DNA from: Alphaproteobacteria bacterium | GTDB taxonomy: Bacteria; Pseudomonadota; Alphaproteobacteria; Bin95 | DNA: 36,036 bases | Direction of reading: 5' to 3' | Assembly (NCBI GenBank): GCA_022827685.1 | Contig: JAJEIH010000020.1 | Span: forward strand, 1-36,036 | In this document: piece by piece, positions 17,345-25,655 of the stretch | How positions within the stretch are numbered: the stretch's first letter is position 1 | Layout: each line of letters opens with the position of its first letter | The notes under the pieces: generated by a model | What the model was told of the DNA's origin: nothing | The model's input: only the letters and a program-made list of their open reading frames with translations | Databases searched by the model: none | Position numbers and translations under genes: made by a program

Positions 17345-17388
17345 GGTTCGCGCGCCTGATTGCGCCTGCGCGCCCGTGCGCGCGAACC
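17345..17388 (-). repeat. 11-bp perfect inverted repeat, possible RNA hairpin
   Basis: GGTTCGCGCGC at 17345-17355 pairs with GCGCGCGAACC at 17378-17388 around a 22-base loop that is itself rich in GCGC. It lies about 100 bases downstream of the leftward promoter at 17487-17515, so it would be transcribed. It could be the body of a small RNA or part of a leader. Confidence 0.4.
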
Positions 17389-17486
17389 AAACGCAGGGCG
17401 CACCTCTCCCGTCAGCTTCTCGGGTGTTTTTTCGCGCCGGCGCGAATCGAAGCGGCCTCCGGATGCCGCTCCTTTCCTCCTGCCCC

Positions 17487-17515
17487 TATATGGCCAATCG
17501 ACCTCAAAAGGTCAA
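17487..17515 (-). promoter_or_regulatory. Candidate strong promoter with operator palindrome
   Basis: On the minus strand TTGACC and CATATA are separated by 17 bases. The -35 box is embedded in a palindrome, GACCT-4-AGGTC (17500-17513). AT-rich sequence with the palindrome GAAATATTTC lies immediately upstream and could act as an UP element. It points toward the DUF35-thiolase operon, about 600 bases away. Confidence 0.5.
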
Positions 17516-17613
17516 CTTCATTTGTGAAATATTTCTCCAAATATGAACAAACTTCAAAATCCGGCTATCGGGCAAGCCCTCACCGGGGGCGGAGCAGGAC
17601 CCGCGCCTTCCTT

Positions 17614-18291
17614 TCACACGAGGTCCAGCACGCCGCGAAGGTCCGGTCCCTCGGCGTCGGCGGCGAATTCCGGCAGCAGCACCCGGTCGCCTGTCCGGTT
17701 GTTCCAGTAGCAGGCGACGCCCGCCGATTTCGCGCCGATGACATCGTTGGCGCCGCCGGCGACATGCAGCCAGGCCTCGCGGGCGATGCCGAGCGCACGC
17801 ACCGGCAGGTCATAGACCTCCGGATCGGGCTTGTAGCAGCCCGAGTCCTCCGTCGAGAAGATGTGGTCCAGGCGGACGGGCAGTTCGCCGGCAATGCCTT
17901 CGAGCATGGCGCGGTCGCCGTTCGACAGCAACGCCAGCTCGCAGCCCCGCGACCTGAGCTCGCGCAGCACCCCGGGGGCCTCGGGCCACGGCCGCAACGG
18001 GTACCAGGCCGCGACCAGCTCCTCCCGCCTGCCGGCCGGGACGGCGACGCGATGCCCGGCCGCCGCATGTTCGAGGGCCAGCGCCGTGCAGTCGTGGAAG
18101 CTCATGCGGCCCCGCCCGAGCGCGTTCGACAGGGCGGCGGCGCGAAGCTGGCCGGCCCGCCAGGAGGTCAGAAAGGCATGTGCGGCGCCGTCGGACAGGC
18201 CCAGGAGCCGCGCGACGACGGGGATCAGCGTCGCGCGGAAATCCGCCAGACCGGTGTAGGCGTCGAAGGTGACGAGCCGGTATTTCGCCAC
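17614..18291 (-). CDS. HAD-superfamily hydrolase (haloacid dehalogenase type II-like)
   Basis: A 225-aa cytoplasmic hydrolase. Motif I is FDAYTG with nucleophile Asp10, motif II LLSNGD near 121-126, motif III YKPDPEVYDL near 153-162 with the conserved Lys, and motif IV GGANDVIGAKSAG near 179-191. The FDAY start and KPDPEVY block favour the L-2-haloacid dehalogenase branch, but a phosphatase is possible. The start is GTG at 18291 with GGGGAG upstream. It stands alone, and the bases upstream to 18475 hold nothing I can identify. Confidence 0.87.
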   Translation of the reverse strand: MAKYRLVTFDAYTGLADFRATLIPVVARLLGLSDGAAHAFLTSWRAGQLRAAALSNALGRGRMSFHDCTALALEHAAAGHRVAVPAGRREELVAAWYPLRPWPEAPGVLRELRSRGCELALLSNGDRAMLEGIAGELPVRLDHIFSTEDSGCYKPDPEVYDLPVRALGIAREAWLHVAGGANDVIGAKSAGVACYWNNRTGDRVLLPEFAADAEGPDLRGVLDLV

Positions 18292-18475
18292 GCGGCGGCA
18301 CTCCCCTCGTTCGGTCGTTCCGGGCCCGGCCCGGGACGCGGGAGGCCCGACACAGTCTAGCCAGCGGGCGCGGCGCTTCTATCCCCCTGGCACATCTGGC
18401 CGGACAGGGCGCAGTCAGATGGCGACAGCGCGCTTGCCGCCACGAAGGGTCATGCAGACCGGTCCCGATCTTCAG

Positions 18476-19933
18476 CTATGAGGCCGATCCCTCGCAAAGC
18501 GGAAAGGTGGTCGGCGGGACGTGCTCATAGGGCAGGAGGGTGAGGTCGGCGGGGCCCCAGTCGGGCGTGTCCAGGATCACGATGGCCGTGCAGAGCGGCT
18601 CATAGACCTCGCGGAAATGGGTCTTGGAGCGCAGCAGGATGTAACGGAAATCCTCCGGCGAGAGGCCGAATTGCGTGAAGCAGTCCAGGTCGATGGCGGA
18701 GTAGTTGGCCGAAACGAGCGACACCGTCACCGCGCCGGTGCGGATGAGCGCGGAGGGCCCGAGCGATATTTCGGTCCCCGTCTTGAGCGGGCCGGTGATG
18801 CGGAAGCGCTTCTCGCCGGCCTCCAGCACCTCCACATCGGCCTCCAGGGGGCCGCCCGCCTTCTCCGACGACCCGCCGCCGAAGGCCAGCCTGAGGCGCG
18901 CGCCCGCCCCGGCGGCCATGCAGGCCGCCGCCGCCTCCGGGTCGCAGACGAAAGGCGCATAGGCGGGGCCCATGCCGCGCGCCAGCATCTCGCGGAGCGT
19001 CCAGGTGCTGTCGTTCATCCGGTCGGCATGTTCCAGCAGGCAGACCGGGCCGCCCTCCATTGTCGCGGCCTTGTCCAGCCCGTCGCCGACGCCGTGGACA
19101 AGCTCGCGCTTGAGCAGCCGGAAGCGGTTGAGGCTGCATTGCCCGGAGAGATCGTCCGCCGCGCGCCGGGCAAGCGCCTCGTCGCCGTCCGCCACGGTGA
19201 CGACGCTCATGCCGGTGTCGGGCGTATCCGCATAGGCGAAGCCGCAGAAGACCGACACGTCGAGCAGCGCCTTCTCGCGCGCCTGCCAGGCCGCCGCCTG
19301 CCGCTTGATGTCGGCGAGCGGGCGCAGCGCCGTCGCCGTGAAGATACTCGGCAGCATGATACCGGGCTTCGCGAGCGCCATGACCGGGCGGACGCGGCCC
19401 CGCATCGCGGCCAGCAGGATGCGCGCCGCGCGCCGGCCGGTCTCGGCCATATCGACATGCGGGCTGGAACGGTAGCCGGTCACGACATCGGCCGCCTCGA
19501 CGACCCCGGGCCCGAGATTGCCGTGCAGGTCCATGGCGCAGGCGACGGGAAAATCCGGCCCGGCGGCGGCGCGGATGGCCGCCAGCACATGCGCGTCCGC
19601 CTTGCGGTTGGCCGGCGTGGCGAGTGCGCCGTGAAGGTGGAGCAACAGCCCGTCGAGCCCGTCAAGGCCCGCCGTGATCTCCTCCGTGTAGCGCGCCAGC
19701 GCCTCCTCGCTGGCCGACGCCGCCGCGCCCGCGCCGACCGCCACGATGCCCTGGATGGACGCGCCCTCCGCCTCGCAGATGTCGATGAACCCGCCGAGAG
19801 CGGTGTTCGCGCCCCGGTTCCCGGCGATGACGTCCGGCCCGCGCAGCGCCCCCCGCTCGAAGACATCGACGCCCGTGGTCTCCGGCAGGAAGGTGACGGA
19901 TTCGAGGCTGAACTCGGCAATCCCGAGGCGCAT
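18476..19933 (-). CDS. M81 family metallopeptidase (MlrC-like)
   Basis: A 485-aa protein of the family that includes MlrC, which cleaves linearised microcystin peptides; most members have unknown substrates. The N-terminal DUF1485 half carries the metal-site motifs LLLHLHGAL (96-104), DLHGN (135-139) and YRSSPHVDMAETG (154-166). The C-terminal half has the conserved GGGSSEKAGGPL region. No signal peptide is seen. Its promoter region abuts leader RNA copy 2 but is transcribed in the opposite direction. Confidence 0.92.
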   Translation of the reverse strand: MRLGIAEFSLESVTFLPETTGVDVFERGALRGPDVIAGNRGANTALGGFIDICEAEGASIQGIVAVGAGAAASASEEALARYTEEITAGLDGLDGLLLHLHGALATPANRKADAHVLAAIRAAAGPDFPVACAMDLHGNLGPGVVEAADVVTGYRSSPHVDMAETGRRAARILLAAMRGRVRPVMALAKPGIMLPSIFTATALRPLADIKRQAAAWQAREKALLDVSVFCGFAYADTPDTGMSVVTVADGDEALARRAADDLSGQCSLNRFRLLKRELVHGVGDGLDKAATMEGGPVCLLEHADRMNDSTWTLREMLARGMGPAYAPFVCDPEAAAACMAAGAGARLRLAFGGGSSEKAGGPLEADVEVLEAGEKRFRITGPLKTGTEISLGPSALIRTGAVTVSLVSANYSAIDLDCFTQFGLSPEDFRYILLRSKTHFREVYEPLCTAIVILDTPDWGPADLTLLPYEHVPPTTFPLCEGSAS

Positions 19934-20007
19934 GGCAACACCTGCTGCAAAAAGTGATCGACGACGATCCTATCGATCATCGCGGCGTTAACAGCATCAT
20001 GCCGCGC

Positions 20008-20036
20008 TTGCATCAATGGTTTTCAGAACGCAGACT
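20008..20036 (+). promoter_or_regulatory. Candidate promoter shared with leader copy 1
   Basis: TTGCAT (20008-20013) and CAGACT (20031-20036) are 17 bases apart, and the first base of the leader helix (20043) lies six bases after the second box. Copy 1 has identical boxes, spacing and offset, so both transcripts would begin with a base-paired 5' end. This is inferred from conservation only. Confidence 0.5.
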
Positions 20037-20042
20037 GACTCC

Positions 20043-20213
20043 GCCATCAACAACGAGGCATCCCGCTCCGTCGGGCCGCCCGCTGAATAGAACAGCCTGA
20101 ACCCGGCACGGGGTAGCTCCCTGCGCCCGGCGAATAGGCGGGGTCTCTCACGATAGCCTCGTGTGTTGATGGCAACGGCCCGACACCAGTGTCGGGCCTT
20201 GCGGAGGCCCGTC
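20043..20213 (+). ncRNA. Structured leader RNA, copy 2 (candidate riboswitch-like element)
   Basis: A 171-nt leader ending at the ATG of the next gene. The closing arms GCCATCAACAACGAGGC (20043-20059) and GCCTCGTGTGTTGATGGC (20156-20173) pair over 17 bp with one bulged base and enclose 96 nt, the same as copy 1, although the arm sequences are unrelated between copies. The core shares the CGCC/GGCG stem, two GAATA motifs facing each other, and the GGGG-UAGC-UCCC hairpin. Hairpin A (20177-20198, 9 bp) and hairpin B (20194-20210, GGGCCT with AGGCCC) compete for one strand. Hairpin B contains the GGAGG ribosome site (20203-20207). Confidence 0.87.
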
Positions 20214-20546
20214 ATGGCTAACGATCCTGACACCCGGTACCAGCAGAACGAGCTAGCACTTGCGGTTCTGGTCGCGAAAATCCTGATTCTGGAGAAGGCC
20301 GTCGCGCTTCTATTCGGCGCAGGCTTCTATCAGCACCGCGACCCCGTAAGCGGCCTTGCCGCTTACGAGGAGCTTCTTGGTTTGCGGGTATCGGAGGTGT
20401 GCGAATCCCTTCCATCGAGCGTGCGCCCGGACGCTGAGGAGGCTGCCCGGGCAACCTTGAAGACGTTGTTCGACGAAGGTCAGCTCTTTGTTGACCAGAT
20501 GCTGAGGGAGCGTGCGAAACAGCACTCTTCAACACGTCCGGAATAG
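20214..20546 (+). CDS. Hypothetical protein, 110 aa, behind leader copy 2
   Basis: No family recognised. The protein is mostly helical by appearance, with a hydrophobic stretch (LALAVLVAKILILEKAVALLFGAG-like region, about 14-37) that could be a membrane or coiled-coil helix, and an acidic C-terminal half. The ATG at 20214 follows GGAGG by six bases. A longer frame starting at 20163 would translate the structured leader and was rejected. It is 14 bases upstream of the ATP-grasp gene, so the two are probably co-expressed under the leader. Confidence 0.75.
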   Translation: MANDPDTRYQQNELALAVLVAKILILEKAVALLFGAGFYQHRDPVSGLAAYEELLGLRVSEVCESLPSSVRPDAEEAARATLKTLFDEGQLFVDQMLRERAKQHSSTRPE

Positions 20547-20560
20547 GGCGAACCACCGGC

Positions 20561-21478
20561 ATGTGGTGGAGAAGGAGGGTTCACAAGGGGATTTCCCGGT
20601 TGAAGCGATGGGCGCCTACGGGACCGAGGATCGACCGGTGCCTGAACTATCTCCATGCATGGAACCGGCTGCCATACCGCCCCAACCTTCTATCTCCGCG
20701 CACCTTCAACGAACTGATCCTGGCGAGCAAACGCGACTACAGGGGCGACATGGCCCTCGCGCGCCGTGTGACCGACAAGATCGAGTTCAAGGAGTGGCTG
20801 CGGGAAAGGCCGGAGTGGCGCCCGCTCATCGTGCCTACCCTGGATGTCTTCGACTTTCCGCATGAGTTCGAGGATCGGATCTTCGAGCGCGATACGGTCC
20901 TGAAGCCGACACACACGAGCGGGGCGTATCTGCTTATCGAAGAGAGGCGGCGGCTGTCCAAACGGGAAATGCAGGCGTTCAGACGCTGGCACAGGCAGGA
21001 TCACTACCGGCGCATGAGAGAGCCGAACTACAAGGGGGCGAAGAAGAGATTTCTCCTTGAACCGCTGTTGCGAGACGAAGACGGGCACCCGGCGAAAGAC
21101 TACAAGTTCTTCATGATCGGCGACCGACCGGTCATGATCCTGTTTGGCCGGGGCCGTCACACCAACCACACCGAACAGTTCTATTCTCCAGACTGGGAAC
21201 TGCTCGATTTCAGGCGCGGCGTCACGCGATACCCGGACCCATATCCCCGGCCGGCCTCGCTGGACGCGGCGCTCAAGACGGCGTCGGATCTGGCGAGGCC
21301 CTTCCCGCTCTGCCGGATCGACCTGTATCTCCTGCCTGACGGAGTGATCAAGGCCGGCGAGGTAACATTCTTTCCAGGCGAGGGCATTGTGCCGTTCACG
21401 CCGCCAGAAGCCGATTTCGAGATGGGCCGGATCGCGCGGGCGCTGATTGCCCGCCAAGGCATCTCAAAGTCGAACTGA
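20561..21478 (+). CDS. TupA-like ATP-grasp protein (surface polysaccharide type)
   Basis: A 305-aa ATP-grasp ligase-like protein resembling TupA of teichuronopeptide synthesis and related capsule or O-antigen genes. The opening SPRTFNELI (45-53), TDKIEFKEWL (71-80), the nucleotide-binding VLKPTHTSG (113-121), a DYKFFMIGDRPV block near 180-191, and the terminal RIDLYLLPDGVIKAGEVTFFPGEG-like region supply the expected lysines and acidic metal ligands. Such proteins probably attach amino acids or similar groups to glycans. GC content is lower than in neighbours and no glycan cluster surrounds it, suggesting transfer. Confidence 0.85.
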   Translation: MWWRRRVHKGISRLKRWAPTGPRIDRCLNYLHAWNRLPYRPNLLSPRTFNELILASKRDYRGDMALARRVTDKIEFKEWLRERPEWRPLIVPTLDVFDFPHEFEDRIFERDTVLKPTHTSGAYLLIEERRRLSKREMQAFRRWHRQDHYRRMREPNYKGAKKRFLLEPLLRDEDGHPAKDYKFFMIGDRPVMILFGRGRHTNHTEQFYSPDWELLDFRRGVTRYPDPYPRPASLDAALKTASDLARPFPLCRIDLYLLPDGVIKAGEVTFFPGEGIVPFTPPEADFEMGRIARALIARQGISKSN

Positions 21479-21557
21479 GACACTACCCGGCATTCCTTCC
21501 GGTGGCGTCGAGGCCGGAATCTGCTAATGCTCGGCCATCGACGCAAGGGAGGGGGCG

Positions 21558-22781
21558 ATGCAGGCGCACGCACCGGACACGCGGAGCTTCGCGACGCATC
21601 TGGAATGCGGCTACACCGGCGAGCGGCTGGAGGCCGACCGGCTGCACAACCTGTCGGCGGCCGGCAAGCCGCTGCTGGTGCGCTACGACCTGGAGGGCGC
21701 CGCGGAGTCCCTGACGCGCGAGGCGCTGGCGGAACGCGCGCCGACCATGTGGCGCTACCGCGAGCTGCTGCCCGTGCGCCGGCTGGAGAACATCGTGAGC
21801 CTCGGCGAGGAGATGACGCCGCTGGTGCCCGTGCCGCGCGCCGGCGAGGGCCTCTATGTGAAGGACGAGGGGCGCCTGCCGACGGGCTCCTTCAAGGCGC
21901 GCGGGCTGGTGATGGCGGTTTCGATGGCGAAGGAGCTCGGCGTCAGGCGGATCGCCATGCCGACCAACGGCAATGCCGGGGCGGCGCTCGCGGCCTATTG
22001 CCGGCGGGCCGGCATGGAGGCTTTCGTCTTCTGCCCCGCGGACACGCCCGAGGTGAATGTGCGCGAGATCGCGCTGCAGGGCGCGGAGGTCTGGCGGGTC
22101 AACGGCTATATCGACGATTGCGGCAAGCTGGTCGGCGAGGGCCGCGAGGCGATGGACTGGTTCGACTGCTCGACCCTGAAGGAGCCTTACCGGATCGAGG
22201 GCAAGAAGACGATGGGGCTGGAGCTGGCGGAGCAGTTCGGCTGGACGCTGCCGGACGCGATCTTCTACCCCACCGGCGGCGGCACCGGCCTGATCGGCAT
22301 GTGGAAGGTCTTTGCCGAGATGGAGGCCGTCGGCCTGATCGGCCCGGAGCGCCCGCGGATGATCGCGGTGCAGGCGGAAGGCTGCCAGCCCATCGTGCGC
22401 GCCTTCGAGCGCGGCGAGCGCCATGCCGAGCGCTGGGAGAATGCCGAGACCGTCGCCATGGGCATCCGCGTGCCGGCCGCGCTCGGCGATTTCCTGATCC
22501 TCGACGCGGTGCGCGAGAGCGGCGGCTACGCGGTGGCGGTGCCCGACAGCGAGATCGAGCAGGCGCAGGCGGACATGGCGCGCGAAGAGGGCCTGCTGCT
22601 CTGCCCCGAGGGCGCGGCCACCTATGCCGCCTGGAAGCGCGCCATGGCGGAGGGGCGGCTCGCCCCCGGCGCGCGTTCGGTCCTCTTCAACTGCGCCACC
22701 GGCCTCAAATACCCGATGCCCGCCATGGAGCGCCGCCTGGACCGGACGAAGCCGATAGACTGGAGCAGCCTCCAGGCCTGA
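21558..22781 (+). CDS. thrC: Threonine synthase (PLP-dependent)
   Basis: A 407-aa fold-type II PLP enzyme converting O-phosphohomoserine to threonine. The N-terminal LECGYTGERLEADRLHNLS resembles the degenerate ribbon of the plant-type threonine synthases. The PLP lysine is Lys113 in GSFKARG, with the substrate-binding TNGNAGAALAAY near 136-147 and the phosphate-binding TGGGTG near 237-242. The ATG follows GGGAGGGGGCG closely. A related threonine synthase-like paralogue with another substrate cannot be excluded. Confidence 0.88.
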   Translation: MQAHAPDTRSFATHLECGYTGERLEADRLHNLSAAGKPLLVRYDLEGAAESLTREALAERAPTMWRYRELLPVRRLENIVSLGEEMTPLVPVPRAGEGLYVKDEGRLPTGSFKARGLVMAVSMAKELGVRRIAMPTNGNAGAALAAYCRRAGMEAFVFCPADTPEVNVREIALQGAEVWRVNGYIDDCGKLVGEGREAMDWFDCSTLKEPYRIEGKKTMGLELAEQFGWTLPDAIFYPTGGGTGLIGMWKVFAEMEAVGLIGPERPRMIAVQAEGCQPIVRAFERGERHAERWENAETVAMGIRVPAALGDFLILDAVRESGGYAVAVPDSEIEQAQADMAREEGLLLCPEGAATYAAWKRAMAEGRLAPGARSVLFNCATGLKYPMPAMERRLDRTKPIDWSSLQA

Positions 22782-22872
22782 CGCAGCGGAAGCATTGACG
22801 GGCGGGCGCCGGAGGCGCAGCATGGTCCATCCTGTCGCAGCCCGACGGGAGGCACGGAGGAGGAACACACCG

Positions 22873-23676
22873 ATGCGTCGCATATTGCCCGGTCTCGCCG
22901 CCGCTTTCGCCCTTGCCGCCGGAGGAGCCGCCGCCGCGCCGCAGGCCCTGATGGTGGCCGCGGGAAGCGGCGAGGTGCATCTTGCCTGCGCCGGCGCGGA
23001 CTGCCGGGCGGAGATCACCACCTTCTGCCTGCAGCCCGACCGCCCGAACCCGGAATTCGGCCACCGCTACAACATTCTGGCGATGGCGGACCAGCAGGGC
23101 GCGATCCGGCTGGTCGGCCGCCGCGAGGACGGCAGCCAGGTCGTGCTGCCGCTGGAGAGCAGCGCCATCCTGACCGCGGAGCGCGACCATTCCGCCGTCA
23201 TGCTGACCGTGCCGGCGCCGGTCATGCGCGAATACGGCGTGACGCGCCTCTCGGTCCAGGTCAGCGAGCCGGTCATGCTCGTGCCGCAGGCGGTCGCCGG
23301 CGACCCCCGGGCGCAGGACGAAGAGGACCTCGCTTTCCTCGCCACGACCGCGCGCCAGGCCGCGCTCTATGCGATCGAGGAGCATCCGGACCAGGTCGGC
23401 GCCACCCGGATCGTCCGCGACGTGCTGAACGCCGTGCCCGCCGACCGTCCGGTCACGCGCGGCGAACGGCGCAAGGCCTGGACAGAAGCCGAGCCGGAAC
23501 GCGAGACGCCCCGCGCGCAGTCCATGGCGCAGAGCGCCTATAACGACTGCAAGTATGTGAACGCGGCGGGCAATGTCAGGCTCTACGGCTTCCGCTCCTG
23601 CATGGGCGTCATGCACGACGAGATCATCGGCGAGGTGAACGACGCCTACGCGGAGCTGATCGGCGCGGGGAGCTGA
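22873..23676 (+). CDS. Exported protein of unknown function
   Basis: A 267-aa protein with a clear Sec signal peptide (MRRILPGLAAAFALAAGGAA, cleavage likely after AAAA near 23), so it is periplasmic or secreted. Cysteines are paired in spacing (CAGADC and TFC in the N-terminal part; DCKYV and SCMGV near the C-terminus), which suggests disulfides. I do not recognise a domain. GGAGGAGGAAC lies upstream of the ATG. Ten non-family bases follow before the convergent cyclase gene region. Confidence 0.8.
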   Translation: MRRILPGLAAAFALAAGGAAAAPQALMVAAGSGEVHLACAGADCRAEITTFCLQPDRPNPEFGHRYNILAMADQQGAIRLVGRREDGSQVVLPLESSAILTAERDHSAVMLTVPAPVMREYGVTRLSVQVSEPVMLVPQAVAGDPRAQDEEDLAFLATTARQAALYAIEEHPDQVGATRIVRDVLNAVPADRPVTRGERRKAWTEAEPERETPRAQSMAQSAYNDCKYVNAAGNVRLYGFRSCMGVMHDEIIGEVNDAYAELIGAGS

Positions 23677-23707
23677 GGGCAGGCAACCGCCCGAGACTGC
23701 CGTCCGG

Positions 23708-24856
23708 TCAAACCGGGACGAAGACCTGCATCGCTTCGGCGACGCCGCGCAGCCGGACTTGTTGCAGGGGTGAGAACGTCTCCGGCAGCGCGGCCGCGAA
23801 GGCGTGCGAGGCGAGCAGCGGGCGGGCGGCCTGCTTGCAGGCGTCGGCGAGGCGCGCGGTCTCGTTGACCGCCGGGCCGATGGCGGTGAAGTCGAGCCGG
23901 TCGGCCGTGCCGATATTGCCGAAGCTGACCGCGCCCAGATGCAGCGCCAGCGCCGCGCGCAGTTCCGGCCATTCCGGGTCGCGGTATTCGTTCAGCCCGT
24001 CGAGCCGCGCGAGCGCGCCGCGGGCCGCCGCCAGCGCCCGCATGCAGGCATCCGCCCTGCCCTCCTCGACCGGGAAGATCGCGAGCACGGCGTCGCCGAT
24101 GAATTTGAGCACCTCCCCGCCCCGCTCCGCCACCGAGCCCGCCGTCGCGTCGAAGAAGGTGTTGAGCGCATCGAGATAGAACCCGCGCGGCAGCCGTTCG
24201 GCCATGGCGGTGGAGCCGCGCAGGTCGGCGAACCAGACCGCCGCCTCGATCTCCTCCCCGTCGCCGCGCCGGATCGAGCCTTCCAGCACCCGCCGCCCCG
24301 AGCGCCGGCCGAGATAGGTGTCGAGCAGGGTGCCGGCCGTCGCCCGGAGGATATGGACCTCGAACAGCCGGCCGAGCAGCCCGACCGAACCGGCGATCCG
24401 GCCGAGCGCCCCGGTGGTGAAGCCCCCGGCGTCCCGCGTCGCGAAGGTCACGGCGTTCAGCTGGCCGTCGGAAAAGAACATCGGCAGCGCCGCATAGTCC
24501 GTCGCGCCCGCCGCCGCCAGATCGTGCAGGACCGGGTAGTCGAGCGCCGCGTGCTCGCCGGCGAGGCGGCAACGGATCGCGCCCGCGCCCTCGTAGAGCG
24601 GCGCCAGCGGGCTGCGCAGGAAGGCGTCCGAACTCACCGTCTCGCGGGTGGCGTAGGCGACCTCGACGCCGTCCGCGTCCGCGCGCCAGGTGTGGTTCTC
24701 CGCCACCAGCTGCGGATGGAGCGTGCGCAGGCCGACCTGCACCCGCCAGACCGGAATGCCCGCCGCGTTCAGCGCCTGCCCGTAAGCCGCCGTCAACGCC
24801 CCCGGCGACCCACACTCCCACGCCGCCCCCACCAGCCAGTCATGCAGGGATGTCAT
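23708..24856 (-). CDS. Class III adenylate/guanylate cyclase
   Basis: A 382-aa cyclase producing a cyclic nucleotide from NTP. Residues 1-180 look like a GAF-type sensor module with a final helical linker, and the catalytic domain spans about 195-375. The two metal-binding aspartates are Asp211 (FADLRGST) and Asp255 (KFIGD). The adenine-type Lys251 sits in the same motif, favouring cAMP, and the Asn/Arg pair is in AVNETARL. There is no membrane segment, so it is cytosolic. The ATG at 24856 is chosen because the upstream frame is Arg-rich shadow. Confidence 0.92.
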   Translation of the reverse strand: MTSLHDWLVGAAWECGSPGALTAAYGQALNAAGIPVWRVQVGLRTLHPQLVAENHTWRADADGVEVAYATRETVSSDAFLRSPLAPLYEGAGAIRCRLAGEHAALDYPVLHDLAAAGATDYAALPMFFSDGQLNAVTFATRDAGGFTTGALGRIAGSVGLLGRLFEVHILRATAGTLLDTYLGRRSGRRVLEGSIRRGDGEEIEAAVWFADLRGSTAMAERLPRGFYLDALNTFFDATAGSVAERGGEVLKFIGDAVLAIFPVEEGRADACMRALAAARGALARLDGLNEYRDPEWPELRAALALHLGAVSFGNIGTADRLDFTAIGPAVNETARLADACKQAARPLLASHAFAAALPETFSPLQQVRLRGVAEAMQVFVPV

Positions 24857-24891
24857 GCCGGTCGCCCTGCCTTCACGCGCGGACGCCCCGG

Positions 24892-25605
24892 TCAGGCGGC
24901 GGCGAGCGCCGCGTCCACGGCTTCGATCTGCTCGTCCACGGAGATTTCCGCTACCGAGGTCACTTCCAGCTCGTGGTCTTCGTAAACATCGCCGTCGGGG
25001 CGGAAGCGGGCGTGCAGGTCGATGCGCGTGTCGCGCTCTTTCAGCAGGGTCTCGATCTGCGGGCGGAAGAGCGCCACCATCGCCGTCACCCAGCGGTTCG
25101 CCGGCCATGAGGGCTGGGCGTGGTCGATATTGAACAGGGCGAGCATGCGGATGACGTCGCGCGCGCCGTACCAGACTTCGCCCGTGACCCAGCGGTTGGT
25201 GGTGAACAGGCGCAGCGGCCGGCCGTCTTCATCCACGGAAATGGCGACCAGGTGGCTGAGCGCATCGTCCGGGTCTTCCGGCATGGCGAAGCCGTCCACC
25301 GGCGCGGGCTTCACGCCCACGGGCATGCCCTTCGGCCTGAGGAAGGTGTGGAAATGGCCGTGCTCGGGGAAACGGCTCTCGGAGGGCGGATGGGCGTGGA
25401 AATAATACTGGCTGTGGGTCTTCCAGTCATACACGTCGCCCTTGGGGTAATGGTCCCAGACCTCGAACGGGTCCTGGTGGCGCAGCACTTCGGAGACCGG
25501 ATTGTCGCCCGTGTTCGCCAGCGCGCGAACCGTCTCGCGCACCTCGCGCCCGGCGGCCGCCATGCGCTCCAGCCGCTTCCGGCCCAGCCCCGAAAAATCC
25601 TCCAT
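24892..25605 (-). CDS. Conserved hypothetical, His-rich (DUF6969-like?)
   Basis: A 237-aa protein I cannot place firmly; it recalls DUF6969. A histidine-rich block, YYFHAHPPSESRFPEHGHFH (about 74-93), suggests metal binding, followed by LRPKGMP, a WVTGEVWY block and an acidic C-terminus. The ATG at 25605 has GGAGG seven bases upstream, so the longer frame to 25758 is rejected. It lies 50 bases upstream of the next minus-strand gene's end and 35 bases from the cyclase start, so the three may form one operon. Confidence 0.75.
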   Translation of the reverse strand: MEDFSGLGRKRLERMAAAGREVRETVRALANTGDNPVSEVLRHQDPFEVWDHYPKGDVYDWKTHSQYYFHAHPPSESRFPEHGHFHTFLRPKGMPVGVKPAPVDGFAMPEDPDDALSHLVAISVDEDGRPLRLFTTNRWVTGEVWYGARDVIRMLALFNIDHAQPSWPANRWVTAMVALFRPQIETLLKERDTRIDLHARFRPDGDVYEDHELEVTSVAEISVDEQIEAVDAALAAA

Positions 25606-25655
25606 GCCGCCTCCTGCCGCCGCCCCGGCGATATGGGCAGGGGGAGCGCGCCCGG

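Larger units (their letters stand above)
16897..17613. other. 717-base gap without a supported gene
   Basis: Open frames here are Arg-rich and show no family features. The region holds a phased repeat array (17038-17107), GCATG repeats just after it, an 11-bp perfect inverted repeat (17345-17388), a palindrome TTCGCGCCGGCGCGAA near 17433-17448, and a promoter with an operator-like palindrome (17487-17515). It probably contains a long leader or a small RNA upstream of the DUF35-thiolase operon. Confidence 0.6.

Noticed and set aside
20163-20546. Longer start for the 110-aa protein at 20163
   Set aside because: It would translate the second arm of the leader helix and both switch hairpins. The ATG at 20214 has GGAGG at the right distance.
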